Shown here piece by piece: positions 31,910 to 40,572 of a DNA stretch of 64,000 nt. The DNA is from DASSFG01 sp035547915 (GTDB taxonomy: Bacteria; Planctomycetota; Planctomycetia; Pirellulales; JAICIG01): contig DASZTS010000043.1 of assembly GCA_035547915.1 (NCBI GenBank), positions 1-64,000 on the forward strand, read 5' to 3'. Below the pieces are notes generated by a model. It saw only the letters and a program-made list of their open reading frames with translations, ran no database searches and was not told where the DNA came from. A program made the position numbers and the translations under genes. Each line of letters begins with the position of its first letter. Position 1 is the stretch's first letter.

Positions 31910-33376
31910 TCACGCTTCGGGCAACTCGCGGTCCTTGGTCTCGGGGGCGAAGTACAACAGCACGACGCCGATGAGGAACAAGCTGCTCAGTAGCAGGCAG
32001 GTCTGCTCGACCGAGATCTGGAATTGCTTCTGAATCCAGCCGTTCGCCACCAGCAGAGGACCGGCGAGCACGCGGCCGAAGTTGAAGCAGAAGCCGCCCC
32101 CCGTGGCGCGCAACCGCGTGGGAAACAGCTCGGGAAAGTAGATGGCGAAACCGGCGTGCATGCCCAGCGTCAGGAAGCCGAAGCCGCCCAGGAGCACAAC
32201 CAGCAACAGGTCCGAGACCAGGGTCCAACCTCTCGGCAGACCGAACACGAGCAGCGTCGTCGCCAGTCCGCCCAAGAGGAAGAACAGGAAGGTGGTACGC
32301 CGGCCGATCTTTTCGCAGAGCGGTCCGAACGAGAGCAAGCCCAATCCACCGCCGGTCGTTACCAGCAGCATGCCGAACATCTCCCAGCTCTTCATCTGCG
32401 GGTAGTACGAGGCCAGCCAATATTCGATCTGCTCTTGGTCCGTGTCGCGCAGGTATGCCACCGCGTCCGCATCCGTTTCGACGACCGCTTCCGACCGTCT
32501 GCCCGACCAGTATTCCCAGGCGCCCATCGGCACATGGGCGGGATTCCCGGCCGCCATTTGTAGCTCGAAGGCATACTCGCGTTCGTGCCGCATCAGATCC
32601 TTGCCGTAGATGTGCACACCCCAGAACGTCGCAAGGCCGACGGCCGCCAACCCAACGCCGACCAGGGTATGGCGCCAGCGTCCGTCGCTGAAGAGTTCGG
32701 TGAAGCGTCCCAGCTTGTCGCCGGTGCCCTGTGATGCCGCCCGGCGCGCGTCCTGCCAACTCTCCGGCTCGTGCAAGCTCCAGCGAATGAAGAGCGTAAG
32801 CAAGGCGGGAGCGGCGCCGATCACGAATGCCCCCCGCCAACCAAATCGCGGATTGTTAACCAGCCAAACGCCGGCCGCGATCGCCAGGTAGGTTCCTAGA
32901 ACACTGGAAGCATGAAAGATACCGAGCGACCGTGCCCGGGCTGCTCGAGGAAAAACCTCTGCCACCAGCGCCGTGGCGACGGCCCACTCGCCCCCCACCC
33001 CCAGCGCGACCAGGAACCGCAGCACCGCGAGCTGCCACCAAGTGCGTGCATAGGCCGAAACACACGTGAACAACGAGTAGACGAGGATGGTGGCGATCAT
33101 CGTTTTGGTTCGTCCGATGCGATCGCTAACCATGCCGAACACGATGCCGCCCAGCGCACCACCCAACAAGAACGCGGCGACGGTAACGTTCGTGTAAAAA
33201 CCGATGTCTTCGCGCGGAGTGTCAGGGAGCAACGAGGGCATCGCCTCATTCATGCAACTGACGAAGATCTGCCCCTCGAAGACATCGAACACCCACCCCA
33301 ACGAAGCGATGACGAGGGCCAGCCACTGATAGCGGCTGACGTCCGAATACCAGGGAATCTCGTCGGTGTATTGCAC
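31910..33376 (-). CDS. MFS transporter, 488 aa
   Basis: About 12 hydrophobic segments. The MFS signature GMVSDRIGRTKT lies between TM2 and TM3 and the related GPLCEKIGRRTT in the second half. RSLHEPESW precedes a long central loop (about 215-330), which includes an insertion of about 70 residues (MAAGNPAHVPMGAWEYWSGR, DTDQEQIEYWLASYYPQ). The pattern of SGWVFDVFEGQ-like TM1 and FPELFPTRLRATGGG resembles the sugar/organic-acid:H+ symporter branch. Substrate unknown. Its stop lies 16 nt from the convergent cyclase-like gene. Confidence 0.88.
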   Translation of the reverse strand: MQYTDEIPWYSDVSRYQWLALVIASLGWVFDVFEGQIFVSCMNEAMPSLLPDTPREDIGFYTNVTVAAFLLGGALGGIVFGMVSDRIGRTKTMIATILVYSLFTCVSAYARTWWQLAVLRFLVALGVGGEWAVATALVAEVFPRAARARSLGIFHASSVLGTYLAIAAGVWLVNNPRFGWRGAFVIGAAPALLTLFIRWSLHEPESWQDARRAASQGTGDKLGRFTELFSDGRWRHTLVGVGLAAVGLATFWGVHIYGKDLMRHEREYAFELQMAAGNPAHVPMGAWEYWSGRRSEAVVETDADAVAYLRDTDQEQIEYWLASYYPQMKSWEMFGMLLVTTGGGLGLLSFGPLCEKIGRRTTFLFFLLGGLATTLLVFGLPRGWTLVSDLLLVVLLGGFGFLTLGMHAGFAIYFPELFPTRLRATGGGFCFNFGRVLAGPLLVANGWIQKQFQISVEQTCLLLSSLFLIGVVLLYFAPETKDRELPEA

Positions 33377-33427
33377 GGACCCGATTGTGCCACCGCCGAT
33401 GGGGCATTTACAAGTAGTTGCCCGGCG

Positions 33428-34405
33428 CTACTTCGCGTGGGGATGCCCGGCCGAGGTGCCGGCGAGGGGCGAGACGAAATGGGCGGGCTTCACCGCCAAG
33501 AGCGAACAGCACAGGTGCGTCACCAGCCGTTCGGCGGTGTTTCCGATAAACACGCCCGGAATGCCGCTACGGGCCATCGTTCCCATCACCAGCAAGTCGA
33601 CGTGATGGTGCTGGACGAAATCGAGGATGGCGGTGTCGGCGATGCTGAGCCCTTCGACGACGTGCAACTCGACATTCGATGGCCCGCTTTCGCCGGCAAC
33701 GCGGTGCAGTTGTTCCGTCAGCCGCTGGCGCGCGTCGGCTTTGACGCGGTCGTGGTACATCTGCGTGCTGGTGTCCAACAAGCCGGTGCTCCACAGCCGG
33801 TCGAGCGGGAGGTCGACCGCGTGCACGAGGTTTACCTTGGCACCGCTCAACTCGCCGATCCGCAGGGAGAGCCGCAACGCCTCGTCGCTCACCTCACTGA
33901 AATCGCTGGCGGCCAAGATATTGGTGGGCAGTGGTCGCGGTTCGGGCCGAGTCACCCACACCGGACAGGGGCAGTTGTGCAACAGCCGCATGGCGGTGCT
34001 GCCGAACAAGAATCGCTGTATCGCACCGACGTTGCGGGTGCCGACCACGACCAGATCATGTCCGCCGTGCAGCACCTCGCGGATGATCTCGACCCAGCCT
34101 TCGCCCGCGACGAGCTTGGCGTCGGCGACCAGGCCGCGATCTTTGGCCCGCTGCACGAGATCGTCGAGGGCCCGCCGCCCCAACTGCCGGATCTGGCCGG
34201 CGACGCCCTGTTCGTCGGTCAGTGAATACAGATCGTCTTCGGGCACCTCTACCGAGGCGAAGAACGTGACGCTGGCCGACGCTCGTTCGGCCAACCACAG
34301 CCCGTGCTTGATGGCCTCTTCCACCGGAGGCGAAAAACTCGTCGACCCGGCGTCGCGGGCCTGCAACAGGTCGATGCCGACCAACACGTTCCGAAACTGC
34401 GACAT
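33428..34405 (-). CDS. Tandem universal stress protein (two UspA domains), 325 aa
   Basis: Domain 1 (about 5-155) starts FRNVLVGIDLL and contains VVGTRNVGAIQRFLFGSTAM; domain 2 (about 165-310) starts TNILAASDFSEVSDEALRLS and contains LLVMGTMARSGIPGVFIGNT. Both carry the ATP-binding G-2x-G-9x-G(S/T) type loop. Usp proteins bind ATP and respond to stress. Start ATG 34405 was chosen because the domain begins immediately; a longer frame lacks support. Confidence 0.9.
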   Translation of the reverse strand: MSQFRNVLVGIDLLQARDAGSTSFSPPVEEAIKHGLWLAERASASVTFFASVEVPEDDLYSLTDEQGVAGQIRQLGRRALDDLVQRAKDRGLVADAKLVAGEGWVEIIREVLHGGHDLVVVGTRNVGAIQRFLFGSTAMRLLHNCPCPVWVTRPEPRPLPTNILAASDFSEVSDEALRLSLRIGELSGAKVNLVHAVDLPLDRLWSTGLLDTSTQMYHDRVKADARQRLTEQLHRVAGESGPSNVELHVVEGLSIADTAILDFVQHHHVDLLVMGTMARSGIPGVFIGNTAERLVTHLCCSLLAVKPAHFVSPLAGTSAGHPHAK

Positions 34406-34670
34406 GTTTGGAGTCCCCGCCGATCGACCGCAAGCTGCGGCAGCGGCACACAAAGCCCTATGCGGATACCACCGCCACGGCACCCGTCACCAAGTCCATT
34501 TTACTCGGTCCGCAGCGTATCCATAATCCTTACTTATTTGTAAATAACTGAGGACGTTGCAGATCGAGTCCGCGAGATTAGACTGATCCTCTGCCGGGCC
34601 AGCAGCAGGAATCGCGACGCAATTGCCGCTGGTTTGATCGCCGTCGTTCGGAAAGCAAGGGAGTCTCGCG

Positions 34671-34883
34671 ATGATTTCCTTTTTCTGTCCGTTCTGCAAG
34701 CACGTACTCAAGGCGCCCGACGAACTGGCCGGCCAGTCGATACCGTGCGAACAGTGTAAGCTCGACATACGTGTTCCCTCGCCCGCGGCCCCGCCTGCCG
34801 CCGCTCCCGCCGCCGGACAAACCTCACCGACGCCGTGGTGGAAGCGCCTCCTCGGCCGCGGAGAATCGCACGCCGGTGGCTAG
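34671..34883 (+). CDS. Small zinc-ribbon protein, 70 aa
   Basis: The N-terminal CPFC and CEQC pairs (about residues 6-9 and 27-30) form a zinc ribbon of the FmdB/'ISFFCPFC' type common in planctomycetes (FFCPFCKHVLKAPDELAGQS). A Pro/Ala-rich linker and a basic tail (WWKRLLGRGESHAGG) follow. Function unknown. GGGAGTCTCGCG precedes the ATG. Confidence 0.8.
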   Translation: MISFFCPFCKHVLKAPDELAGQSIPCEQCKLDIRVPSPAAPPAAAPAAGQTSPTPWWKRLLGRGESHAGG

Positions 34884-35028
34884 AGCTTCGCGCGAAGATA
34901 GACACAAAGGACTCTGATCGAGAGTCCGTAACACGAGATCGACCGTGCGGCGTAACGGCCGTTCTTCGGATAGGTCGTAGAGCCTCGTCGAGTCTCAACG
35001 ACTCGATGCGGCCTGGCACCGAGGGGAA

Positions 35029-35811
35029 TTACTCGGAGCCCTCGGCCGCACTGCCGCCCAAAGGTCGAGAGCCCGCGCCGGCGCGACCGAACGTTCCGCC
35101 GACCGCCCCGCGCTCGATCTGTCCCGGCGCACCGATGCTGCCCGGCTCGGGGCTGATGAGACGGCCGGGTTCGACACCCGCGCCGCTCGAGATCAAGCTG
35201 CTGAGGCGCTCGCCGGTTTGCCCACCGACGGAACCGAACGGACCGAACCCGTAGCTGTAGGCGCCGCCACTGCCCGATCGCGAACCGTAGCCGTAGGGAT
35301 TGTCGAATCCGTAGCCGCCGTAGCCGTAACCGCTGCCGTACCCGTATTTGATTCCGAAGGGAGAGCCGGCGTTGAACCATGCGCCGCCGCTCGACATGGC
35401 ACGGCCCATGCCCGGTCTGCGCCCGCGAGCTTGGCTGGACGGAATACCACCCACGAAGTCTTCCGCGCCCGGTGTCTCGGCCGTCTCCGTCGTGATCTCT
35501 CCGGTGGCCATTTCGACCCCTCCGCCTTCGGCCGTCCGCAGCCGTCCGCGGCTCGACTGGAAGCCGCGGTAGGCGTTGAACCAGCTATTGAAGCCGTCGG
35601 ACGCCATCGGTCCGCCCATGGGGCTGGCCTGTTGGGTGCGGGCCACGGGGGCTTGCCGGCGCGAAGAAGCCGATCGAGCATCGGCCGTTTGCACAGACGC
35701 CGCAACCGCTTCATCCTCGAAAGCGACCTCCGCTTGGTCCGCTCCCTGCGCACCATACGGCCAGCCACCTATCGCCAAGAGACCGAGAACGATTTTCCAG
35801 CGGTTGCGCAT
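35029..35811 (-). CDS. Secreted Gly/Tyr-rich low-complexity protein, 260 aa
   Basis: Start ATG 35811 was chosen for the signal-like N-terminus MRNRWKIVLGLLAIGGWPYG; upstream codons of the open frame are unconvincing. The mature part is Ala/Ser/Gly-rich, with a Gly-Tyr repeat region (GYGSGYGYGGYGFDNPYGYG) around residues 170-195 and a Gly-rich tail. Gly/Tyr-rich secreted proteins are often structural or cell-envelope components, but no family is recognised. It is divergent from the YflT-like gene. Confidence 0.7.
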   Translation of the reverse strand: MRNRWKIVLGLLAIGGWPYGAQGADQAEVAFEDEAVAASVQTADARSASSRRQAPVARTQQASPMGGPMASDGFNSWFNAYRGFQSSRGRLRTAEGGGVEMATGEITTETAETPGAEDFVGGIPSSQARGRRPGMGRAMSSGGAWFNAGSPFGIKYGYGSGYGYGGYGFDNPYGYGSRSGSGGAYSYGFGPFGSVGGQTGERLSSLISSGAGVEPGRLISPEPGSIGAPGQIERGAVGGTFGRAGAGSRPLGGSAAEGSE

Positions 35812-36173
35812 GTTGCATTCCCCTATAGAAGGCCGTGGTGATGCCTCCGCGGAACGGGAGGTTGTACGCCGCGTCTTCGCGCGGCAGTCAGCCACATCAT
35901 CTGTCATCGGTCCGGCGACGACCGCGTTATTATACATATTCCGAGAAAGGTTCCGCGCGGCTTCCATTTTGTCAGCTGCCATTAGGACGAGCAAAGACGC
36001 TCCGAGACGCACATCTCGAGGACGGGGTTTTCCCTATAGCCTTTGATGGCTTGCCGTTCCTCGCCCGCTCAGAACCGTGCCTCGATGGTATAATGGTTGC
36101 AGAGGCCCTCACTCGCGTTCGCCCAGGCCCATCTTCTTTAGCCCCAGTCTGGGGGCTGGATCGGAGGGATGTC

Positions 36174-36689
36174 GTGTCAACAGTCCAACATACGGTCGCC
36201 GTCGGTATTTTCGATAAAGTGCGCATGGCGCAGCAAGCCGTCGAAGAGTTGCGCGCAGCCGACTTTATGGAAAAGGAGATCGGCTTGATCGCGCGCAGAG
36301 TCGAAGTGACTCAGATTCCCGAGGAGCCGAGTGACCGCCAGCAACGCACCGCCGACGGTGCCCTGGGCGGAATCCTCACCGGTGCCGGGCTGGGAGGGTT
36401 GTGGGCCATCGGCATCGAAGTCGAGTTGTTGCCGGCTATCGGCGAACTCGTCTTGGGTGGCATCTTCAACGGCTTGATGGCCGGCGCCGTGGCCGGCGGT
36501 GCCGCGGGCGGAATCGTGGGCACGTTGATCGCGGCCGGCATGGCACGCGAGCGGGCCAAGCACTACGAAGAGCACGTCCAGGCGGGCCGGGTCATCGTCA
36601 CCGTCCGCACCGACGAGCGTTACGACGAAGCACTGGCCATCCTCCGCGCCAACGGAGCCGAAGTGGGCTCCGGCGATCCGCTGATTTAA
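36174..36689 (+). CDS. YflT / general stress protein 17M-like protein, 171 aa
   Basis: The N-terminal domain TVAVGIFDKVRMAQQAVEEL followed by RAADFMEKEIGLIARRVE resembles the general-stress-protein 17M-like fold. The centre is Gly/Ala-rich and hydrophobic (LGGILTGAGLGGLWAIGIEV, FNGLMAGAVAGGAAGGIVG), typical of glycine-zipper membrane-associated stress proteins. The C-terminus (HVQAGRVIVTVRTDERYDEA) repeats the first fold's end. GTG 36174 was chosen for GGAGGG upstream; the longer open frame to 35835 is not supported. Confidence 0.75.
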   Translation: MSTVQHTVAVGIFDKVRMAQQAVEELRAADFMEKEIGLIARRVEVTQIPEEPSDRQQRTADGALGGILTGAGLGGLWAIGIEVELLPAIGELVLGGIFNGLMAGAVAGGAAGGIVGTLIAAGMARERAKHYEEHVQAGRVIVTVRTDERYDEALAILRANGAEVGSGDPLI

Positions 36690-36991
36690 TAGTTCGTCAA
36701 GAAATCGTCGGCCGGACCCGAAGAGCGGTCGCGATCGACGACGATCGAGCCCCGGAACCGCAAACGCGATCGCGTATAACGCCGGCCTTTTTTGCCGCGC
36801 CAGTTTGGCACCAGGTGTCGATTGAGCCGCCAATCGACGGCATCGCTTGCCGGCCGCGGGCGTTGAAGATTTCCACACGGCCGACTGTATCCTTTTGCGG
36901 GGCGACAGGCTCTGTATAAACTGGAGAGCGCCTGAACGGACGCTGGCCGAACACGCAGTTTTGAGCCACTACCGACAGGATCGTGGTACCA
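36690..36991. other. Intergenic tract without convincing genes
   Basis: 302 bases. No ORF with ribosome site, no strong hairpin with T-tract, no clear promoter. Confidence 0.35.
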
Positions 36992-39112
36992 ATGTGCGCA
37001 TGGAAGAAAACCCCCTGTAGAACGGTCAGAGAGCAGGGAGCGAAGTCGCTAAGACGATTTCGTCCGATACTGTGGCTGCTCTTGCCGGCCATTCTGTCCG
37101 CGCAATCACTGCGCCCGGCCGCGGTGGCCCAGTCCCCCGCGGCCGTGGTGAGCGCGGATTCACCGTCCGGCGATGACTTGATTACCGTGTCAGGCCAAGT
37201 GCTCGATCCGCAAGGCAAGCCGCTGGCGGGAGCCACAATTGCGGCCCTACATTCACCGCACCACTTCACTACCTATCCGCCGCTTGCGAAGAGAAGGTGC
37301 GATCCCGAAGGTCGCTTTACGGTAGCGTTTCGTAAATCCCAGTACGCGATTGGCCTCGGTCCGGCCGACAACTGGAAGGACGCCATGATCGTGGCGAGTG
37401 CCGATGGATTCGGGCTGGCGTGGATCCGCTGGCGCGAGATTCCCGCCGGCCGAGAGCTAACACTTCAATTGGTGGAGGACATGCCGATCACGGGCCGCGT
37501 CGTCGACCTCGACGGCCGGCCCGTTGTTGGTGCTGAGGTCAACGCCGGCTGGATGTCTGTGCCCAAGGACGGCGCTCTCGATGCCTGGTTGGAAGGTGTC
37601 CGCCGGGGGGAATCGAACCTTGCGACGTCGCGGCTGCTTGCCGGGCCAGCACTTTACGTCGACACGTGGTCGCCACGCCCGGCCGTGACCGACCGCGATG
37701 GCCGCTTCCGGATCGCCGGATTGGGACGCGAGCGCGTCGTCGAAGTGTCGTTCAGCGGCCCTGCGATCGCAATCTCGCAGGCGAAGGTCGTCACGCGGCC
37801 ACACGACCCTCTCGAAGAAAAGCTCGGTGCCGGGGAAGGCGATTTGGGGACTGTATATGGCGCCGACTTTGTGATGGTGGCGTCCCCGAGCCAGCCGATC
37901 GAAGGCATCGTTCGCGACGCCGATAGCGGCGAGCCCTTGCCGGGCGTCCGCATCGAAAGCTGGAGCCTTGCCGGCCGGAATTGGGTTCCTTTACATCTGT
38001 TGGGAACCACGACCGACGCATCGGGACATTACCGATTGTCGGGTATGCCGAAAGGCAAGGGCAACAAGATCATGGCGCTACCGAACGACGATCAGCCATA
38101 TCTCATGCGAAAGGTAAGCGTGCCCGAGCCGGAAGCGGCCAAGCCAGTCACGGTCGATATCGACCTGCACCGCGGCGTTTGGATCAGCGGTCGCGTCACC
38201 GATAAGGCCACGCATAAAGGCGTACTGGCGCAGATGTATTATTGGCCGTTCCGCTCAAACGAGTTCGCGCAGAGGCTCCCCGAATTCGCCGCGCCTGACG
38301 AGACTTATGGAGTTGACGACCGCTATGCCACGCATCCCGATGGCACGTATCGACTGGTGGCACTTCCGGGCAGAGGAATCGTGGGCGCCAAGTGCAAGCT
38401 GAACCCATACCGCCTGGGCGTCGGTGCGGAAGAGATCGCCGGCGCGGGCAAATCCGGGGCCTTCGACACTTACTGGTGTCCGCAGATCCCCGGCAAGCGT
38501 TGGCCTCACGCCATGAAGGAAGTGGATCCGCCGGACGCCGAGACGTTTGTTTGCGATCTCTCACTCGACCCGGGCGGGACGATCACTGTTAACGTGGTTG
38601 ATCCCGACGGACAGCCGCTGGGCGGCTTTGAAGCCGACGGCAAGTCGGCAACGTGGCATGGATTTGGCGCCCCGGTTCAGGGCCACAGCTTTGACGTCGC
38701 CGAACTCGGCCCCGACGAAACGCGAACCGTCGTGATTCGCCACAAACAGCGCAAGCTGGCCACGGCGGTAAATGTGCGGTTGGCCGATCATCCAGGTGGC
38801 GCCATGTCCGTGGCTCTTGCGCCCTCAGCCAAGATCGTCGGCCGGGTCGTGGATCAAAATGGCGCAGCCGTGCCGGCGGCAACCGTCACACTATATTGGT
38901 ACGGCTTGCAAAACGAAGGCGGTTCTAATGGCGTGCTCTCTCCGGTCGCGACCGACGATCGCGGGCGTTTTGAATACTCCGATGTTCCCAGCGGCTGCAT
39001 CTACAACATTCAGACCCAGGTCGCGGGGAATAACCGTATCTATTTGAACGATTTTCGGAATGTGGCACCCGGCGAGGCTAAAGACCTTGGCGAAATCAAG
39101 GTGGGGCGTTGA
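36992..39112 (+). CDS. Large secreted carboxypeptidase-regulatory-like protein, 706 aa
   Basis: The N-terminus carries a membrane/signal segment after a basic stretch (RRFRPILWLLLPAILSAQSL). The mature part contains at least four repeats of the carboxypeptidase regulatory-like / transthyretin-like domain: VSGQVLDPQGKPLAGATIAA, ITGRVVDLDGRPVVGAEVNA, IEGIVRDADSGEPLPGVRIE, ISGRVTDKATHKGVLAQMYY and IVGRVVDQNGAAVPAATVTL. Such beta-sandwich repeats usually mediate binding at the cell surface; planctomycetes encode many. Start ATG 36992 (GTG 36983 possible). No catalytic domain recognised. Confidence 0.8.
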   Translation: MCAWKKTPCRTVREQGAKSLRRFRPILWLLLPAILSAQSLRPAAVAQSPAAVVSADSPSGDDLITVSGQVLDPQGKPLAGATIAALHSPHHFTTYPPLAKRRCDPEGRFTVAFRKSQYAIGLGPADNWKDAMIVASADGFGLAWIRWREIPAGRELTLQLVEDMPITGRVVDLDGRPVVGAEVNAGWMSVPKDGALDAWLEGVRRGESNLATSRLLAGPALYVDTWSPRPAVTDRDGRFRIAGLGRERVVEVSFSGPAIAISQAKVVTRPHDPLEEKLGAGEGDLGTVYGADFVMVASPSQPIEGIVRDADSGEPLPGVRIESWSLAGRNWVPLHLLGTTTDASGHYRLSGMPKGKGNKIMALPNDDQPYLMRKVSVPEPEAAKPVTVDIDLHRGVWISGRVTDKATHKGVLAQMYYWPFRSNEFAQRLPEFAAPDETYGVDDRYATHPDGTYRLVALPGRGIVGAKCKLNPYRLGVGAEEIAGAGKSGAFDTYWCPQIPGKRWPHAMKEVDPPDAETFVCDLSLDPGGTITVNVVDPDGQPLGGFEADGKSATWHGFGAPVQGHSFDVAELGPDETRTVVIRHKQRKLATAVNVRLADHPGGAMSVALAPSAKIVGRVVDQNGAAVPAATVTLYWYGLQNEGGSNGVLSPVATDDRGRFEYSDVPSGCIYNIQTQVAGNNRIYLNDFRNVAPGEAKDLGEIKVGR

Positions 39113-39156
39113 AGTAAAGGTGGACGCGAAGTGGCGGCCGGGGAAGTGCCTGCGCG

Positions 39157-39294
39157 ATGCGCGCACTCCGCTTGGGGGAAGTCTTGAATGCCCGCGCTGA
39201 CGAAATCGCAGGCATGGTCATGTTGTTGCCTCTGCTTGCCAGCGTTGCGTTCGACCACTGCTTGGCCAAGAAACGAAAGCGAAAGCGCCGCTAG
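39157..39294 (+). CDS. Possible small membrane protein, 45 aa
   Basis: The ORF encodes MRALRLGEVLNARADEIAGM, a hydrophobic stretch (MVMLLPLLASVAFDH) and a very basic end AKKRKRKRR. It lies alone in the gap between the carboxypeptidase-like gene and argB. The ribosome site is weak, so this is tentative. Confidence 0.28.
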   Translation: MRALRLGEVLNARADEIAGMVMLLPLLASVAFDHCLAKKRKRKRR

Positions 39295-39408
39295 CCCTGC
39301 CTAAAGATCCGGTTCCTTGCTAACCGGGCCTTCGGCTGGGAGGCGGCAGGGACACAGGGAGGCGCCGGGGATTCAGGAAGGGAGCACGACCGGCCAAGAC
39401 CGCCCCGA

Positions 39409-39436
39409 TTGACACCCCCCGGCGTAGCTCTACAAT
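39409..39436 (+). promoter_or_regulatory. Consensus sigma-70 promoter upstream of argB
   Basis: TTGACA at 39409-39414, 16-nt spacer, TACAAT at 39431-39436. It would start transcription near 39443, about 100 nt before argB, and the transcript would pass through the hairpin at 39481-39503. Confidence 0.7.
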
Positions 39437-39478
39437 AAATCGTTTTCCTCCGACAACCCATTGCTCACCGGCGTAACG

Positions 39479-39592
39479 ATGCTTCCTTCGCGGAAGCTTT
39501 TTTCGTTCGCTCACCGCAGCCCATTGAGGACTACCGCCCGTGAAGAGTGCCGTGGCCGAATGGTCGCCTGCCGGCGACGTCGACGGGAGTAG
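39479..39592 (+). other. Arginine-rich ORF overlapping the argB start (possible leader peptide)
   Basis: An ATG at 39479, inside the promoter-argB leader, opens a 37-codon frame whose first codons form the terminator stem. It overlaps the argB start in another phase and ends at 39592. 11 of 37 codons are Arg, including a run of five just before the stop. No strong ribosome site is visible, and GC-rich out-of-phase frames are often Arg-rich, so translation is unproven. Confidence 0.35.
39481..39503 (+). terminator. Intrinsic terminator in the argB leader (attenuator candidate)
   Basis: GCTTCC (39481-39486), loop TTCGC, GGAAGC (39492-39497), then six T. It lies between the consensus promoter (39409-39436) and the argB GTG at 39540. 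Confidence 0.8.
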
Positions 39593-40475
39593 GCCCTTGT
39601 ACAGCGCGATCGAAAAGGCCGACGTGCTCATCGAAGCACTGGAGTGGATCCGGCGGTTTCGCGACAAGATCACTGTCATCAAGTTGGGCGGCAGCGTCAT
39701 GGAGGATCCGAACGCGCTGCGCCACCTGCTGCTCGATATCATCTTCATGCGCACGGTTGGCATGCGCCCGGTCGTGGTCCACGGCGGAGGCGCCGCCATC
39801 AGTCGGGCCATGACCGACGCGGGCCTGGTGCCGCGATTCGTGCAGGGGCGCCGTTACACCGACGACGCCGTCCTGGGGATCGTGGAACACGTCCTTGCCT
39901 ACGAAACCAACGAGCACGTCGCCAACCGCATCGAAGAGTTGGGGGGCCGCGCCGCCCCTCTCAATTTCCACACCACGAACGTCCTGTTCGGCGAACGCAT
40001 CTCGCTGGCGGGCGAGAACGGTGAGTCGCTCGACCTGGGGCACGTGGGGCATGTGACGCGCGTCGACCGCACCACCATCGAGAACCTGTGCTACGCCGGG
40101 ATCGTGCCGGTGATTCCCTCGATGTGCGTCGACGCCGACAAGCAGAAGTTGAACGTGAACGCCGACACGGCGGCCACGGCCGTCGCGCAGGCCATGAGGG
40201 CCGAAAAGCTCGTCTTCCTGAGCGATGTGAACGGAGTGCGTCGCAGCAAAGACGACCCGGATTCGCTCATCAATTCGCTCACCGCCACGGAAGCGCGAGC
40301 GTTGATCGCCAACGGAGCGGTCGAGTCGGGTATGATTCCCAAAGTAGAAGCCTGCCTGGAAACGCTCGACAACGGCGTGAGCAAGATCCACATCATCGAC
40401 GGCCGCCTGCGTCATTCACTCCTGCTCGAAATCTACACCAGCAGCGGAGTGGGAACGGAAATTGTTAAAGCTTGA
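39540..40475 (+). CDS. argB: Acetylglutamate kinase
   Basis: Catalyses ATP-dependent phosphorylation of N-acetyl-L-glutamate, the second step of arginine synthesis. Seen: the phosphate-binding KLGGSVM near residue 48, VVVHGGGAAIS near 78-88, RRYTDDAVL, and the ATP-site LVFLSDVNGVRR and SGMIPKVEACLETLDNGV. Its length of 311 residues includes a 40-residue N-terminal extension like that of arginine-sensitive, hexameric enzymes, so feedback inhibition is plausible. The start is GTG 39540 with GAGGA 11 nt upstream. First gene of argB-argD-argF. Confidence 0.95.
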   Translation: MKSAVAEWSPAGDVDGSRPLYSAIEKADVLIEALEWIRRFRDKITVIKLGGSVMEDPNALRHLLLDIIFMRTVGMRPVVVHGGGAAISRAMTDAGLVPRFVQGRRYTDDAVLGIVEHVLAYETNEHVANRIEELGGRAAPLNFHTTNVLFGERISLAGENGESLDLGHVGHVTRVDRTTIENLCYAGIVPVIPSMCVDADKQKLNVNADTAATAVAQAMRAEKLVFLSDVNGVRRSKDDPDSLINSLTATEARALIANGAVESGMIPKVEACLETLDNGVSKIHIIDGRLRHSLLLEIYTSSGVGTEIVKA

Positions 40476-40572
40476 ATGAGGGCGGCGCGAACCGTCGCGC
40501 CGGGGCCCCTGTCCTACGCTCCTCGCCGCCGGGGTGACTTTTTTCGCGAAACCAGAGAGTCGGGTATTTCCT

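Noticed and set aside
37600..37625. tRNA T-arm-like string GGGGGGAATCGAACC
   Set aside because: Lies inside the carboxypeptidase-regulatory-like gene and cannot be extended to a tRNA cloverleaf.
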